In this document: positions 8,514 to 17,643 of the stretch, in pieces
Layout of the letters: the number at the start of each line of letters is the position of its first letter
Position numbering within the stretch: the stretch's first letter is position 1
Assembly (NCBI GenBank): GCA_003669555.1
Contig: QWOS01000005.1
Coordinates: 1-45,932 of the forward strand
Length of the DNA stretch: 45,932 bases
Direction of reading: 5' to 3'
Source of the DNA: Planctomycetota bacterium
Lineage (GTDB): Bacteria; Planctomycetota; Planctomycetia; Gemmatales; Gemmataceae
Made by a program: the position numbers and the translations under genes
The notes under the pieces: model-generated
What the model saw: only the letters and a program-made list of their open reading frames with translations
Database searches by the model: none
Told to the model about the DNA's origin: nothing

Positions 8514-10079
8514 ATGAAAGGTGACGATGTGCTCAAGGCGGTGAGCTTTATCCAGAACGAAAAAGGTCTGGACCGCGAGCTGATTTTCACCAGCATCGAA
8601 AGAGCGATCCAGCACGCCCTGCTGAAAAAATGGGAAACCGACCGCAAAGTTGATCAATTGCGCGACCAGGAACGGCGCATGAAGGGCCAAAATACCCTCG
8701 CCGCCAGCTCTGCCGCTGACCAAACCGATGGCGATAACGACGACGGCCTGGAGCCGGAACCGTTCCTTCCGCCCGTGGTCGTCACCATCGACCGCAAAGA
8801 AGGTAACATTGTTGCGATCATGAACAATGTGGTGATGGATCCCGCCGAGCTGGGCCGTATTGCGGCACAAAGTGCCAAGCAGCTGATAATCCAGAACTTC
8901 CGCCAGGCGGAATCGGAAGAACTTTATCAAAAATTCACCAGTCGCCGTGGGGACCTGGTGCTGGGTGTCATCAAGCGTATCGATCGACGCCGGGAAGGTG
9001 ATCGAGGCGTGGCAACTGTCCAGCTCGATGGCGAAAAAAACCTCGAGGCCATCCTGCCCCCCTCCGAGCAGATTCGCGGCGAAACACATAACCCCAACGA
9101 CCGCATCAAGGCGGTTATTCTTGATGTCAAACGCGAGAGTAATCGCGTCAAGATCGTGCTCTCCCGCACCCACCCCGATCTGGTCCGCAGGCTTTTCGAA
9201 GAGGAAATCCCGGAAGTCGCTGATCATGTTATCGAAATCCGGGCAGTCTCCCGCGAGGCCGGCAACCGCGCCAAGGTGGCCGTCGCCAGCAGCGACATGA
9301 AAGTCGATTGCGTTGGCGCCTGCGTGGGTGTGCGGGGTAGCCGTATCAAGAACATCGTTGAAGAACTGCATGGCGAGCGGATCGATATCGTTCGCTGGAA
9401 CGACTCCCTGCAAGTGCTTATTCGTTACGCTTTACAACCCGCCCAGATCCTTGATGTACACTGCTACCCCCGCCTGGGCCGCGCCATTGTGCTGGTCGAT
9501 GACGAGAACTTGTCTTTAGCCATCGGTAAAAAAGGTCAAAATGTCCGTCTCGCCACCAAGCTGGTGGGCTGGGATATCGAGATCATGACCGATGATGAAC
9601 TGCAAAAATCACTGAGCAAGGCAGAACTCTGGTTCCGCCAGATCCCCAGCATCACCGACGAACTGATCGAAACACTGATCACCGAGGGCTGTTTCTCGTA
9701 CGAGGATATTACGGTCCTGAAGGCGGAAGATATCGCAACTCTTTCGGGTAATGTCCTGAGCGAGGAAGAGGCCGACGATGTTCTCGAATACGCCGAGCAA
9801 TACGCCGAAATGATGGAGAACGCCACTTCGGAAGAAGATGAGCAGCCTGCGGAGGCAGCCGAAGAAGGCGAAGCCCCCGCCGCCGAAGGTATGGATGCGC
9901 TTTTTGGTGATTCCGAGGCAGAAGCTTCTGAAGAGGCCGCCGAGGAGGCACCAGCTCCGGTGCCGGAAACTGCGGCACCTGCCCAGGCCAAAACGACTCT
10001 GGACGATCTGCTGGGGGCTGAAGACCCCTCCCAGGAAAAATCAGGTGGAGCCAACGGGCACTCCACCGGGGGCGTTTGA
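8514..10079 (+). CDS. nusA: Transcription termination/antitermination protein NusA
   Basis: RNA-polymerase-associated factor that modulates pausing, termination and antitermination. In the 521 residues: N-terminal RNAP-binding domain (1-135), S1 RNA-binding domain starting at RRGDLVLGVI (about 143-205), KH1 with VGACVGVRGSRIKNIVEEL (about 267), KH2 with LAIGKKGQNVRLATKL (about 333), a helix-hairpin-helix-like C-terminal unit (about 380-435) and then a strongly acidic, Ala/Pro-rich tail (435-521) ending with Gly/Ser. The acidic tail is longer than in the plain bacterial form. ATG at 8514 is preceded by GGGGGTGGGAG. First gene of a plus-strand run with infB, DUF503 and rbfA, the usual nusA operon order but without rimP. 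Confidence 0.95.
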   Translation: MKGDDVLKAVSFIQNEKGLDRELIFTSIERAIQHALLKKWETDRKVDQLRDQERRMKGQNTLAASSAADQTDGDNDDGLEPEPFLPPVVVTIDRKEGNIVAIMNNVVMDPAELGRIAAQSAKQLIIQNFRQAESEELYQKFTSRRGDLVLGVIKRIDRRREGDRGVATVQLDGEKNLEAILPPSEQIRGETHNPNDRIKAVILDVKRESNRVKIVLSRTHPDLVRRLFEEEIPEVADHVIEIRAVSREAGNRAKVAVASSDMKVDCVGACVGVRGSRIKNIVEELHGERIDIVRWNDSLQVLIRYALQPAQILDVHCYPRLGRAIVLVDDENLSLAIGKKGQNVRLATKLVGWDIEIMTDDELQKSLSKAELWFRQIPSITDELIETLITEGCFSYEDITVLKAEDIATLSGNVLSEEEADDVLEYAEQYAEMMENATSEEDEQPAEAAEEGEAPAAEGMDALFGDSEAEASEEAAEEAPAPVPETAAPAQAKTTLDDLLGAEDPSQEKSGGANGHSTGGV

Positions 10080-10242
10080 CGGTGTTGGGGTTGGAAATAG
10101 AAGGGTGTTTGACAAGACAATTTCAGGTAAACTGCTTGACGATAGGCAATTTGGGCCTTCTCAAGCCGATTTGGTCCTTTAGAATGAAATATCTGGTCCC
10201 AGAGGGGTTGCCCCGGGATCCTCCGCGTGTGAGGTGCTTAGC

Positions 10243-13200
10243 TTGCAGAAGGAAAAGGTTCGACTGTACTTAATCGCTCGTGAGCTGGATGTGGACAGCA
10301 AAGATCTGGTCGATCTTTGCAAGTCCCAAGGCTGGGATGTAAAAAACCAGCTCAGTAGCATCGAGCCAGAACAACGCGATGTTCTGGTGCTGATGGTCAA
10401 AAAGGGTGGGCCAAAACCTGCCCAGGCCTCGGCTCCTGCCGCCGCCCCGCCACGCCCACCGGCCGTTCCCCGAGCGGTGCGGCCACTGGCACCCATCCGG
10501 GCTCCCCAGGCCATCGTTAATCTCAAAGCCGAAGTCCCGGTGCCTGCGGAAGTACCCGCTACTCCGGCGCCTGCAGAAGTGCCCGCTGCCCAGGTGGTTG
10601 TGCCACCTCCTCAAGTGGTTGCACCTCTCCCAGTCGAAGTCACCGAAGCCCCACCGCAGGTGGCTGAGCCGGTTCCTGCCGTTGCGGCACCGGTCAACAG
10701 CGCCCCACCAGTTGTGGCTCCGGTCCCGGCCCCTGCGATTGCGCAGGTTGACCCCAATGTGGCTCCCAAGCCACCGGCCCCCAGGCCTCCTGCGCCACGC
10801 CCCCCGATGCCACAATCGTTGAAGCCAGCCAATCTCAATATACCGCGTGCGCCCTTTTCCCCGGGTAGTCCCAGGCCGCCGATGCAGCAAGTAGGACCGA
10901 GGCCGGTGCCCACGCCCAGGCCTGTCGTAGTAGCCCCTCCACAGGCACAGAGCCCTCAACCCGCTCAGCCAGTTCAGCCAGCGCAACCAACCCAGCGGCC
11001 CATAGCCCCCGTATCGTCAGTTGCCACACCAGCGGCTCCTGCGACACCCCGCCCATCCGTGGCTCCACGGCCAGCCGGAGACTATTCGCCTCGCCCTCCC
11101 GCTCCTCTGACGCATTCCCGTGCCGGATCTTCACCGGTCACTCCGCCCACGCCTTTTGGCCCCGGTGGCGGGGCCTCACCGCCACCGTTACCCTCGGGCA
11201 TGGGGCAATCTCGCCTGCGTAATCTGGACGGCAATCGCCCCTCGGGTCCGGGTGGTCCGTCTGGTGGAAACAGTGGGCCAGGTGGCCCTGGTGGCGGTGA
11301 CCGTCGCAGTCGCGTCATGCCACGGCCTGGCATGATCCGCGTGGTCCCCCCGGCGCCCCTGAAACAGCATGGCACCGAGGGCATGCCGCAACGGCCTCAG
11401 CCCACCCAGGCACCGGTCCCCACCGGTCCCCGCAAGCTCGCCGAATTGCCCAAGGATTTTCAGCCCGGGCAAAATCCGATCCGTATCGAAGACCTCACCC
11501 GGTCGCTCCAGACTGAAAAGATCCGTAGCGATGCCGCTGGCACCACGCCACCGACCGCTGAGGATGAAGAAGAGGAGCGCAAGGGCGCGGCCTTGAAAAA
11601 ACCTGGCAGCATGGCCGGGCGGGCGGACCGCCACAAAGAGCGCAACGAGCGCCAGGTCCGTCGCGGTGGGGATTCTACCAGCAATGTCCGTCTCGATCGC
11701 ATTGACGATGACGACAATCCCCGCTCCCGCCGCATGGGGCGCAAGCCTCAGCGCCTCAAAGGTGTGCAGCCGCGCAAGGGCAAGGTACCCATCACCCTGC
11801 CTGTCAATGTCCGCTCGCTGTCCGAAGCCATCGGCATGAAAACCGGCGAGCTGCTGATGAAACTCATGAGCCAAGGCATCATGGGTTTGAACATCAACAG
11901 CACCATCGAGACCGAAATGGCGCTCCTGATGGCTCTCGAGATGGGTATCGAGCTGGAAGTCAAAGCCAAGGAAAGCCACGAAGACGAACTGGTGCGCAAG
12001 TTTGCCGTCATCGACACCGACGAGCAGCTTGAGCCCCGTGCGCCCATCGTCACCATCATGGGACATGTCGACCACGGCAAAACCTCCCTCCTCGACAAGA
12101 TCCGCAAAAGCAATGTGGTTTCCACAGAAGCAGGTGGTATCACCCAGGTACTGCGGGCCTGGCGGGTGCAGCAGAATGGCAAGCCAGTCACTTTCCTCGA
12201 CACTCCGGGTCACGAGGCCTTCACCAAGATGCGCGCTCGTGGTGCCAATGTCACCGACATTGCTGTCATCGTGGTGGCTGCTGATGATGGCGTCATGCCT
12301 CAGACCGAAGAGGCCATCAGCCATGCGAAGGCCGCAGGTGTGAAGATCGTTGTCGCTATCAACAAGTGCGACCTGCCCGGCTCCAACATCATGAAAACCC
12401 GTCAGCAGCTCTATGGTCTGGAGCTGGTCCCTGACAATATGGGCGGCGATGTGCCGTTCGTTGAAACCTCCGCTGCCACTGGCAAAGGCGTTGAGGAGCT
12501 GCTCGAGACCCTCAGTATCGTTGCCGAGATGGAAAACCTCCGGGCCAACCCGAACAAGCCAGCTTCGGGTGTTTGTCTCGAGGCCCATATCAGCGAAGGC
12601 CAAGGCGTCACCGCAACCCTTCTGGTCCGCGATGGAACCCTCAAAAAGGGCGATGTGGTCCTGTGTGGCTCGGCCTTTGGCAGGGTTCGCATGCTGTACG
12701 ATGATCTGGGTTTGCCGCTGGATCATGCCGGCCCCACGGTGCCCGTCCGGCTGATGGGTCTTGATAGCGTCCCCAACGCTGACGATACTTTCCTGGTGGT
12801 TCCCGAACTCACCATCGCCCGCGAGATTGCTGAAAATCGTCGGCATTCCCAGTCTGAAGAAGCGACTATCCGTCGCAGTCCGCTCAACTTCAATGTCACC
12901 GGCCATGTCGAGCAGATGGAGTTGAAGGTCATTCTCAAGGCGGATTTCCGTGGTTCGCTGGAAGCCATTCGGAAAGAACTGGAGAAGCTGGAGCACGACG
13001 AAGTGAAGGTGCGGGTTTTGCATGCCGCTGTGGGTGGAATCACCGAGTCGGATGTGCAATTGGCCCTGACGAGTCCCGCCGACACCCTCATACTGGGTTT
13101 TAATGCCGTGCCTGATGAGCGCGCCAGTTCCCTCGCTGAGGAAAAGGGCGTCAGCATCCGCGAGTACGACATCATTTACAAACTCACCGAAGACTTGCGG

Positions 13201-13548
13201 TCTGCCCTCGAAGGCAAGCTCAAGCCACGGGAAGAGGTGGTGCATCTCGGTCGCGCTGTGGTGCGCGAAGTGTTCAAGATCAGCCGTGTGGGCACCATTG
13301 CTGGTTGTTTCGTCACCCAGGGTGTGGTGGAACGCTCGGCAAAGGTTCGGGTCATTCGGCGTGGTGTGGTTATTTACCCACCAGCCGAGCGCTCGGCTGG
13401 CCTCGAATCGCTGAAGCGGTTCAAGGACGACTGCAAGGATGTACGCGAAGGCATGGAATGCGGTTTGAAGGTTGCCGGGTACGACGATATCAAGGTAGAC
13501 GACGTGATCGAGGCCTATCGCATCGACCAGGTGAAGCGTACTCTGTGA
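10243..13548 (+). CDS. infB: Translation initiation factor IF-2, long Pro-rich form
   Basis: GTPase that delivers initiator tRNA to the 30S subunit and promotes subunit joining. About 1101 residues, longer than the 700-900 usual in many bacteria. Order: small IF2_N domain ([20 protein letters not shown]), a 370-residue Pro/Ala/Val- and Gly-rich disordered linker, a basic segment, a second IF2_N domain (about 515-570), then the G domain with G1 GHVDHGKTS (about 607), switch region EAGGITQ, G3 DTPGHEAF (about 652) and G4 NKCD (about 707), followed by domains II, III and IV. Start choice: GAGG at 10231-10234 sits 8 bases before the TTG at 10243, which gives the family-typical short N-terminus; the GTG at 10234 would overlap that Shine-Dalgarno site and has none of its own. 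It lies 163 bases after nusA and 41 bases before DUF503. Confidence 0.95.
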   Translation: MQKEKVRLYLIARELDVDSKDLVDLCKSQGWDVKNQLSSIEPEQRDVLVLMVKKGGPKPAQASAPAAAPPRPPAVPRAVRPLAPIRAPQAIVNLKAEVPVPAEVPATPAPAEVPAAQVVVPPPQVVAPLPVEVTEAPPQVAEPVPAVAAPVNSAPPVVAPVPAPAIAQVDPNVAPKPPAPRPPAPRPPMPQSLKPANLNIPRAPFSPGSPRPPMQQVGPRPVPTPRPVVVAPPQAQSPQPAQPVQPAQPTQRPIAPVSSVATPAAPATPRPSVAPRPAGDYSPRPPAPLTHSRAGSSPVTPPTPFGPGGGASPPPLPSGMGQSRLRNLDGNRPSGPGGPSGGNSGPGGPGGGDRRSRVMPRPGMIRVVPPAPLKQHGTEGMPQRPQPTQAPVPTGPRKLAELPKDFQPGQNPIRIEDLTRSLQTEKIRSDAAGTTPPTAEDEEEERKGAALKKPGSMAGRADRHKERNERQVRRGGDSTSNVRLDRIDDDDNPRSRRMGRKPQRLKGVQPRKGKVPITLPVNVRSLSEAIGMKTGELLMKLMSQGIMGLNINSTIETEMALLMALEMGIELEVKAKESHEDELVRKFAVIDTDEQLEPRAPIVTIMGHVDHGKTSLLDKIRKSNVVSTEAGGITQVLRAWRVQQNGKPVTFLDTPGHEAFTKMRARGANVTDIAVIVVAADDGVMPQTEEAISHAKAAGVKIVVAINKCDLPGSNIMKTRQQLYGLELVPDNMGGDVPFVETSAATGKGVEELLETLSIVAEMENLRANPNKPASGVCLEAHISEGQGVTATLLVRDGTLKKGDVVLCGSAFGRVRMLYDDLGLPLDHAGPTVPVRLMGLDSVPNADDTFLVVPELTIAREIAENRRHSQSEEATIRRSPLNFNVTGHVEQMELKVILKADFRGSLEAIRKELEKLEHDEVKVRVLHAAVGGITESDVQLALTSPADTLILGFNAVPDERASSLAEEKGVSIREYDIIYKLTEDLRSALEGKLKPREEVVHLGRAVVREVFKISRVGTIAGCFVTQGVVERSAKVRVIRRGVVIYPPAERSAGLESLKRFKDDCKDVREGMECGLKVAGYDDIKVDDVIEAYRIDQVKRTL

Positions 13549-13589
13549 TATATTGGCTTTGGTTGGTCTCCTTGGGAGCGCCTTGAAAG

Positions 13590-13898
13590 ATGTTTGTCGG
13601 CGGCCTGAGAGTGCGGCTGCTGGTGCGTGATTCGCGCAGCCTCAAGGATAAGCGTCAGGTTGTGCGGGGCATCAAGGACAAGTTGCGGCAGGATCTGGGC
13701 GTGTGCGCCTCCGAGGTGGATGCCTTGGAGGATCATCGCCAGGCAGTGCTCGGTTTCGCCTCGGTGGCGAATGAGGCATCGCAGGCCCGGCAGGTTCTCG
13801 AACAGGTGGTGCAGCGCTTGCGTGCTCACCCGGTCGCCGAGTTGTGCGGGCATGAGCTCGAAGTACTGTCCTTCGATGAACTGGGTTCCATGGATTGA
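13590..13898 (+). CDS. DUF503 (YlxP-like) family protein
   Basis: Small protein of 102 residues beginning MFVGGLRVRLLVRDSRSLKD, which is the DUF503 signature (hydrophobic strand, then SLKDKRQVV and a helix). The family has a ferredoxin-like fold and in Bacillus (YlxP) is encoded beside rbfA and infB; related proteins have been linked to ribosome assembly, but the biochemical role is not settled. Here it lies exactly between infB (41 bases) and rbfA (18 bases), supporting co-transcription and a ribosome-related role. The start is the ATG at 13590, preceded by GAAAG. Confidence 0.85.
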   Translation: MFVGGLRVRLLVRDSRSLKDKRQVVRGIKDKLRQDLGVCASEVDALEDHRQAVLGFASVANEASQARQVLEQVVQRLRAHPVAELCGHELEVLSFDELGSMD

Positions 13899-13916
13899 GA
13901 GGCCGGTGGTTTTTCC

Positions 13917-14507
13917 ATGAAGAGTCATAGGCTGTTGCGCGTCGCCGAGATGATCCGCGAAGTTGCCAGCGAGACCATTTTGTTCAAGATGAGCGACCCG
14001 CGTGTGAAGCGGGTTACAGTGATGCGTGTCGAGGTGTCGCCCGATCTGCAGCATGCCAAGGTGCATGTTTCAGTCATGGGAACCGCTGTGGAACAAGCTA
14101 CCACCCTGAAAGGTCTCAACCATGCGGCCGGGTTTGTCCAGGCCCAGTTGGGTGACCGTATGCGCACCCGTTACACGCCAAGCTTGCGCTTTGTGCTCGA
14201 TCTGGGTGTCAAACAGAGTGTCGAAATCAGCCGCCTGATCAGCGAGGCTCTGGGCCGTTCTGGAACAACCTCCGCCGATTCCGCCGCCATCGAAGAGGTC
14301 AACCCCTCGCTGGCTGATGATGATGATGATGATGATGATGATTGGGAAGATGAGGACGAAGACGAGGACGAAGATCAGGACGACGACGGGAACGATGACC
14401 CGGACGAAGCAGAGGGAAAGGCCGGCGACGGCCAACCCGAAAGTCCCACGGAACATCGATCCCGGAATAACGATCAAGGCTCAAGTGGAGACAAGGCCAG
14501 CCATTGA
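13917..14507 (+). CDS. rbfA: Ribosome-binding factor A with long acidic tail
   Basis: 16S rRNA/30S maturation factor. Residues 1-125 are a normal RbfA KH-like domain: HRLLRVAEMIREVASETI at the N-terminus, DPRVKRVTVMRVEVSPDLQHAKV, then LGDRMRTRYTPSLRFVLDLG and a last helix VEISRLISEA. Residues about 126-196 are an extension not found in ordinary RbfA: nine consecutive Asp from a (GAT)9 tract, then an Asp/Glu-rich run, then a Ser/Asn/Pro-rich end. The tail must be highly negatively charged and disordered. The stop codon TGA (14505-14507) lies in the loop of the terminator hairpin at 14494-14520. Confidence 0.93.
   Translation: MKSHRLLRVAEMIREVASETILFKMSDPRVKRVTVMRVEVSPDLQHAKVHVSVMGTAVEQATTLKGLNHAAGFVQAQLGDRMRTRYTPSLRFVLDLGVKQSVEISRLISEALGRSGTTSADSAAIEEVNPSLADDDDDDDDDWEDEDEDEDEDQDDDGNDDPDEAEGKAGDGQPESPTEHRSRNNDQGSSGDKASH
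14316..14342 (+). repeat. (GAT)9 trinucleotide microsatellite inside rbfA
   Basis: Nine uninterrupted GAT units in frame with rbfA, encoding Asp 134-142. Because the period is three, slippage would change tail length without breaking the frame. The following bases switch to mixed GAC/GAG/GAA/GAT codons for the rest of the acidic tail. Confidence 0.95.
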
Positions 14508-14548
14508 AAGTGGCTGGCCTCAGTGAAACCACCCGGTAAACCGGGTGG
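14494..14548 (+). terminator. Twin hairpins ending the nusA-rbfA block
   Basis: Hairpin 1: AGGCCAGCCA (14494-14503), 7-base loop TTGAAAG, TGGCTGGCCT (14511-14520), a perfect 10-bp stem whose loop contains the rbfA stop codon. Hairpin 2: CCACCCGG (14529-14536), TAAA loop, CCGGGTGG (14541-14548), perfect 8-bp stem. Neither has a T-run, so they may act as factor-dependent terminators, attenuators or mRNA 3'-end protectors; the next gene starts 63 bases later on the same strand. Confidence 0.6.
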
Positions 14549-14611
14549 GTCGTGGTGGAACCGCGGCGCGCCACCGGAATGGTACCCGGGCACAAGGGAG
14601 TGTTGAGACAC

Positions 14612-15334
14612 ATGAGTAGCATTGTTAACAAGCAGAAACTTTTGAACCAGGTGCTAGATAAAGGGCTTGTCGGTTTGCTCGACACTACCCTGCCTGAGAC
14701 CGAGGCCGTAGATATCGATTCGCTCCCGGTTCTGGAGCAGATTATTTATGCCTTCTGCCGCGAGGATGCCAGCCCCCTTCAGGCAGACCGCGCTTTCCAG
14801 CAATTGCAGGAGCGCTTCTTCGATTGGAACGAGGTTCGCGTCAGCGCTATTCGCGAACTGGCAGAAGCCTTCGAGGGTTTGCATCAACCCTACGAGCGCT
14901 CTGAGCGTCTTGTTGCATTCCTCCAGGAACTTTTCGAAACCACATTCTCTTACGATATGGAATTGCTGCAGAAAAAAGGCATGAAAATTGCCGCCAAACA
15001 GCTCGAACGACAGCAGGCCATTACCGATTTCATCGTCGCCTGGGTGACCCAGCGCTCGCTGGGCGGTCATGCGGTTCCTGTCGACAACTCCACCGTGCGA
15101 TGCCTGAAGCGCCTCGGCCTGGTAGATCAGGAGCTGGATAAGCTGCCTGATATCAGGGCCAGCCTGGAACATCTGGTCCCCAAAGCGAAGAACGCCGAGT
15201 TCACCGACACGGTCAGCCGTGTGGCCCTTGAATTCTGTCATGATAAAGCGCCGGCATGCACTGCCTGCCCCTTGGCGGCAGACTGTCCCAGTATGCGCAT
15301 ACCTCCCCTGCCCCGCGCCCGCAAGGCGAAATAG
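14612..15334 (+). CDS. Endonuclease III-like [4Fe-4S] protein (divergent HhH-GPD family)
   Basis: About 240 residues. The C-terminus carries Cys209, Cys216, Cys219 and Cys225 in the exact endonuclease III iron-sulfur spacing C-X6-C-X2-C-X5-C. Upstream, VPVDNSTVRCLKRLGL (Asp at 158) aligns with the catalytic-Asp segment VDTH-x-x-R-x-x-NRLG of Nth/MutY. The N-terminal half is helical, as in the family. However, the segment that should hold the helix-hairpin-helix LPGVGxKTA with the catalytic Lys is replaced by AWVTQRSLGGHAVPVD, so no HhH and no obvious catalytic Lys are seen. It may be a DNA-binding or monofunctional glycosylase, or a non-catalytic relative. I start at the ATG 14612 (GGGAG upstream), not at 14552, which would place basic non-family residues in front. 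It follows rbfA where truB is often found. Confidence 0.7.
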   Translation: MSSIVNKQKLLNQVLDKGLVGLLDTTLPETEAVDIDSLPVLEQIIYAFCREDASPLQADRAFQQLQERFFDWNEVRVSAIRELAEAFEGLHQPYERSERLVAFLQELFETTFSYDMELLQKKGMKIAAKQLERQQAITDFIVAWVTQRSLGGHAVPVDNSTVRCLKRLGLVDQELDKLPDIRASLEHLVPKAKNAEFTDTVSRVALEFCHDKAPACTACPLAADCPSMRIPPLPRARKAK

Positions 15335-15362
15335 ATCGCCCAAATATATCTTGTAGTATCAC

Positions 15363-15408
15363 GACGAAGGGGGCTGGCCGTGGGTCAGCCCCCTTCGTCA
15401 ATTCTTTT
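15363..15408 (+). terminator. Strong rho-independent terminator
   Basis: Perfect 14-bp stem: GACGAAGGGGGCTG (15363-15376), 9-base loop, CAGCCCCCTTCGTC (15386-15399), followed by AATTCTTTT. It lies 28 bases after the stop of the endonuclease III-like gene and is the clearest intrinsic terminator in the window. Confidence 0.93.
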
Positions 15409-15738
15409 GGACTGAAGCCCCTCTTTTAGGGCACCCAGCCCGGTCATTACCTCGCCCTGGCTTTGCCCGTTCACAAAAAACCAAAACCCGGCCATTTTAT
15501 TGCCCCTTTATGCCGTCATTCTATCGTTATTACAGTATTCTTCCGCTTTGCGGCACATCCCCATCGAAATTCCTACCAACTCATCCTCCCCGCCATTTCC
15601 GGCAAATCTGATCCACCAAGGCGGTTGCAGGAACACCATGGTTCACTGAAAATGGGCCTGAAAGTACTTGCGTTTGCATTTTAGATAGGGTTAAAATAAT
15701 AAATAGTGCCCTTCCAGATATCCTTGGAGGTGTGATTC
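15409..15738. other. Intergenic region before the HIRAN-like gene
   Basis: No gene recognised. The second half is AT-richer (around 15660-15720, with ATAGGGTTAAAATAATAAAT) and probably contains the promoter of the downstream small gene. A frame at 15463-15684 has no recognisable domain and no ribosome binding site. Confidence 0.45.
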
Positions 15739-16143
15739 ATGAACTTTCTTCAGTGGCTTTTTGGAAAAAAACAGGCAACTTCAACCATCCTGAATTTCGA
15801 TGGCAAGGGCAGATTCGCCACCGAGGTGACTGACTGCGACCGTTACCAACCCGTTCTGGAAAAGCTCTGTGGTACTGAGGCTATCCCCGGCAAAGGCTTG
15901 GGGGTGGAAGCCACTCTGAAGCAAGAGGATTATGATCCCGCCAATACCCATCCCCTGCGGGTAGAAGTGCAGGGAACCATGATTGGCCACCTGAGCCCCC
16001 GCGATGCCAAACGCATCCTGCAGCAATTGCGACAAGGTGGCGGCACCAAGACAGTTGGCCAATGCCGGGCAATGATCTATTTCCACCCCGATGCCAACGC
16101 CCGCAGCCCGCGCTACACCATGCGCCTCGATTTGCCGCAGTGA
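15739..16143 (+). CDS. Small stand-alone HIRAN-like domain protein
   Basis: 134 residues. The pattern YQPVLEKLCG...VEATLKQEDYDP, then a central strand pair LRVEVQGTMIGHLSPRDAKR and a final CRAMIYF...YTMRLDLP fits the HIRAN-like fold (conserved NPYDPNAV-like segment, here YDPANTHPLRV, and VGYLS-like segment, here IGHLS). HIRAN domains bind single-stranded 3' DNA ends in SNF2 helicases, but many bacterial small versions are uncharacterised. A good ribosome binding site, GGAGGTG, lies 7 bases before the ATG. It is convergent with the DUF1501 gene, 18 bases apart, with no terminator between them. Family assignment is from pattern recognition and moderately sure. Confidence 0.6.
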   Translation: MNFLQWLFGKKQATSTILNFDGKGRFATEVTDCDRYQPVLEKLCGTEAIPGKGLGVEATLKQEDYDPANTHPLRVEVQGTMIGHLSPRDAKRILQQLRQGGGTKTVGQCRAMIYFHPDANARSPRYTMRLDLPQ

Positions 16144-16161
16144 ACGCGCTGTGGGGAGAAC

Positions 16162-17643
16162 TCAGGCCAGAATCCCCTCCGCCACCTCGCCATGGACATT
16201 TGTCAACCGTCGGCGGATACCGTTGTGGTAGTAGGTGAGACGGTCATGACGAATGCCCAGCAGGCGCAGCACAGTGGCGTGGAAATCCGGCCAGGTGACC
16301 GGTTTTTCAGCCGCCTTCCAGCCTGTCTCGTCTGTGGCCCCATAGGCCATGCCAGGCTTCAGTCCCGCCCCAGCCAGCCAGCACGAGAAACCATACTTGT
16401 TGTGATCACGGCCCGGCCCCACAGTGCCCGAAGCAGATTGCGTGAAGGGTGTGCGCCCAAACTCCGTGGTGAAGATCACCAACGTGTCATCCAGCATGCC
16501 TCGCCTGGCCAGATCTTCCAGCAGAGCCGCAACAGGCTGATCGATACGGGCCGCCTCGGCGCCATGGTTCTCGCGCACATTCTCATGGGCATCCCAGCTT
16601 TGACGCGGTGACCCGGCGATGGCACCGCCTGAATATACCTGCACAAAACGCACCCCCTTCTCGAGAAGCCGCCTGGCCAGCAGGCAACGCCTCCCACAAT
16701 CGGCTGTGGTAGGTTGGTCCAGACCATACAAGGCGCGGATGGCGGCAGGTTCCGCTGCCAGATTGGCCACCTGGGGCACCGCCAACTGCATGCGGGCCGC
16801 CAATTCGTAGCTCTTCATCCGTGCCACCAAAGCCCCCTCACCACCGGCCCTCTGGAGGTGGTTGGCGTTGACCCGGGCGAGGAATTCGCGCGAATCCCGC
16901 TCTTCTTTTTCGCTCACAGCCCGCGCCGGCGCCAGGTCGCGCACCGGCTGACCACCCGCGCTAAAGGGCACCCCTTGATGCTGCGCCGGTAAAAAACCAC
17001 TGGTCCAGTTGGAGGCAGCGCCTGTGGGTCCACTGCGCCCATCGGGCAGCACCACAAACGCTGGCAGATCATCCGCCTCGGATCCCAGGCCATAAGACAG
17101 CCAACTGCCAAGGGATGGATAACCGTTGAACTGGAAGCCACTATTCTCGACAAACAGCGCCGGGGTATGGTTGGCACTATCGGCCATCATGGAACGGATG
17201 ACAGTCAGTTTGTCAGCCTGCCCGGCGATGTGGGGAAACAGGTCCGAGACTTCCAGGCCGCTTTTTCCCCTGGGCCTGAAAGCCCAGTCTGCTTTGCGTA
17301 GCAGACCAACCTGCCCGAAAAAGACATCGGGCGGCTTGTCGGTAGTCAGCGATTTACCGTTCAGTCGTTCCAAAGCCGGCTTCGGGTCGAACGAATCGAT
17401 ATGGCTCATGCCGCCAATCAGGGTAATCTGCACCGCCCGCTTGGCCTTGGCGGGCAGGCGAAAATCCCCCTCGGCGATACCGCCAGCATCAGCGCGCAAT
17501 AGCCCGTCACGGCCCAGCAAAGTGGCCAGGGCGGCCCCCGCCAGGACATCGGTCCCTTGCCCCAAAAACAGCCGACGCCCCATCACCCCGATCGTTTGGC
17601 CAGAGCTGCTCATCATTTTCTCTCCACCACTTGGCTTTTTCAT
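16162..17643 (-). CDS. DUF1501 family protein, Tat-exported
   Basis: 493 residues. DUF1501 proteins share the alkaline phosphatase/sulfatase-like fold and are very abundant in planctomycetes; their substrate is unknown. Visible: a twin-arginine-like leader MGRRLFLGQGTDVLAGAALA, then the metal-site-type segments GGMSHIDSFDPKP, RSMMADSANHTPALF, DTLVIFTTEFGRTPF and GRDHNKYGFSCWLAGAGLKPG. The C-terminus ends LTNVHGEVAEGILA, as in its paralogue at 42.5 kb. The start at 17643 overlaps the stop of the upstream PSCyt gene by 4 bases (ATGA), indicating translational coupling; the ATG pair at 17616/17613 has a better ribosome site (GGAGAG) and is an alternative start. Second gene of the pair. Confidence 0.9.
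   Translation of the reverse strand: MKKPSGGEKMMSSSGQTIGVMGRRLFLGQGTDVLAGAALATLLGRDGLLRADAGGIAEGDFRLPAKAKRAVQITLIGGMSHIDSFDPKPALERLNGKSLTTDKPPDVFFGQVGLLRKADWAFRPRGKSGLEVSDLFPHIAGQADKLTVIRSMMADSANHTPALFVENSGFQFNGYPSLGSWLSYGLGSEADDLPAFVVLPDGRSGPTGAASNWTSGFLPAQHQGVPFSAGGQPVRDLAPARAVSEKEERDSREFLARVNANHLQRAGGEGALVARMKSYELAARMQLAVPQVANLAAEPAAIRALYGLDQPTTADCGRRCLLARRLLEKGVRFVQVYSGGAIAGSPRQSWDAHENVRENHGAEAARIDQPVAALLEDLARRGMLDDTLVIFTTEFGRTPFTQSASGTVGPGRDHNKYGFSCWLAGAGLKPGMAYGATDETGWKAAEKPVTWPDFHATVLRLLGIRHDRLTYYHNGIRRRLTNVHGEVAEGILA

Noticed and set aside
8424-9413. 329-codon minus-strand frame opposite nusA
   Set aside because: Overlaps the conserved NusA S1/KH region; no ribosome site and no family.
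10109-10185. TTGACA (10109-10114) and TAGAAT (10180-10185) considered as promoter elements for infB
   Set aside because: They are far too distant from each other to pair and neither has a partner at 16-18 bases; infB may be transcribed from the nusA promoter.
11188-13245. 685-codon minus-strand open frame inside infB
   Set aside because: It is fully antisense to the IF-2 coding region, has no recognisable domain, and is explained by high GC and codon bias of infB.
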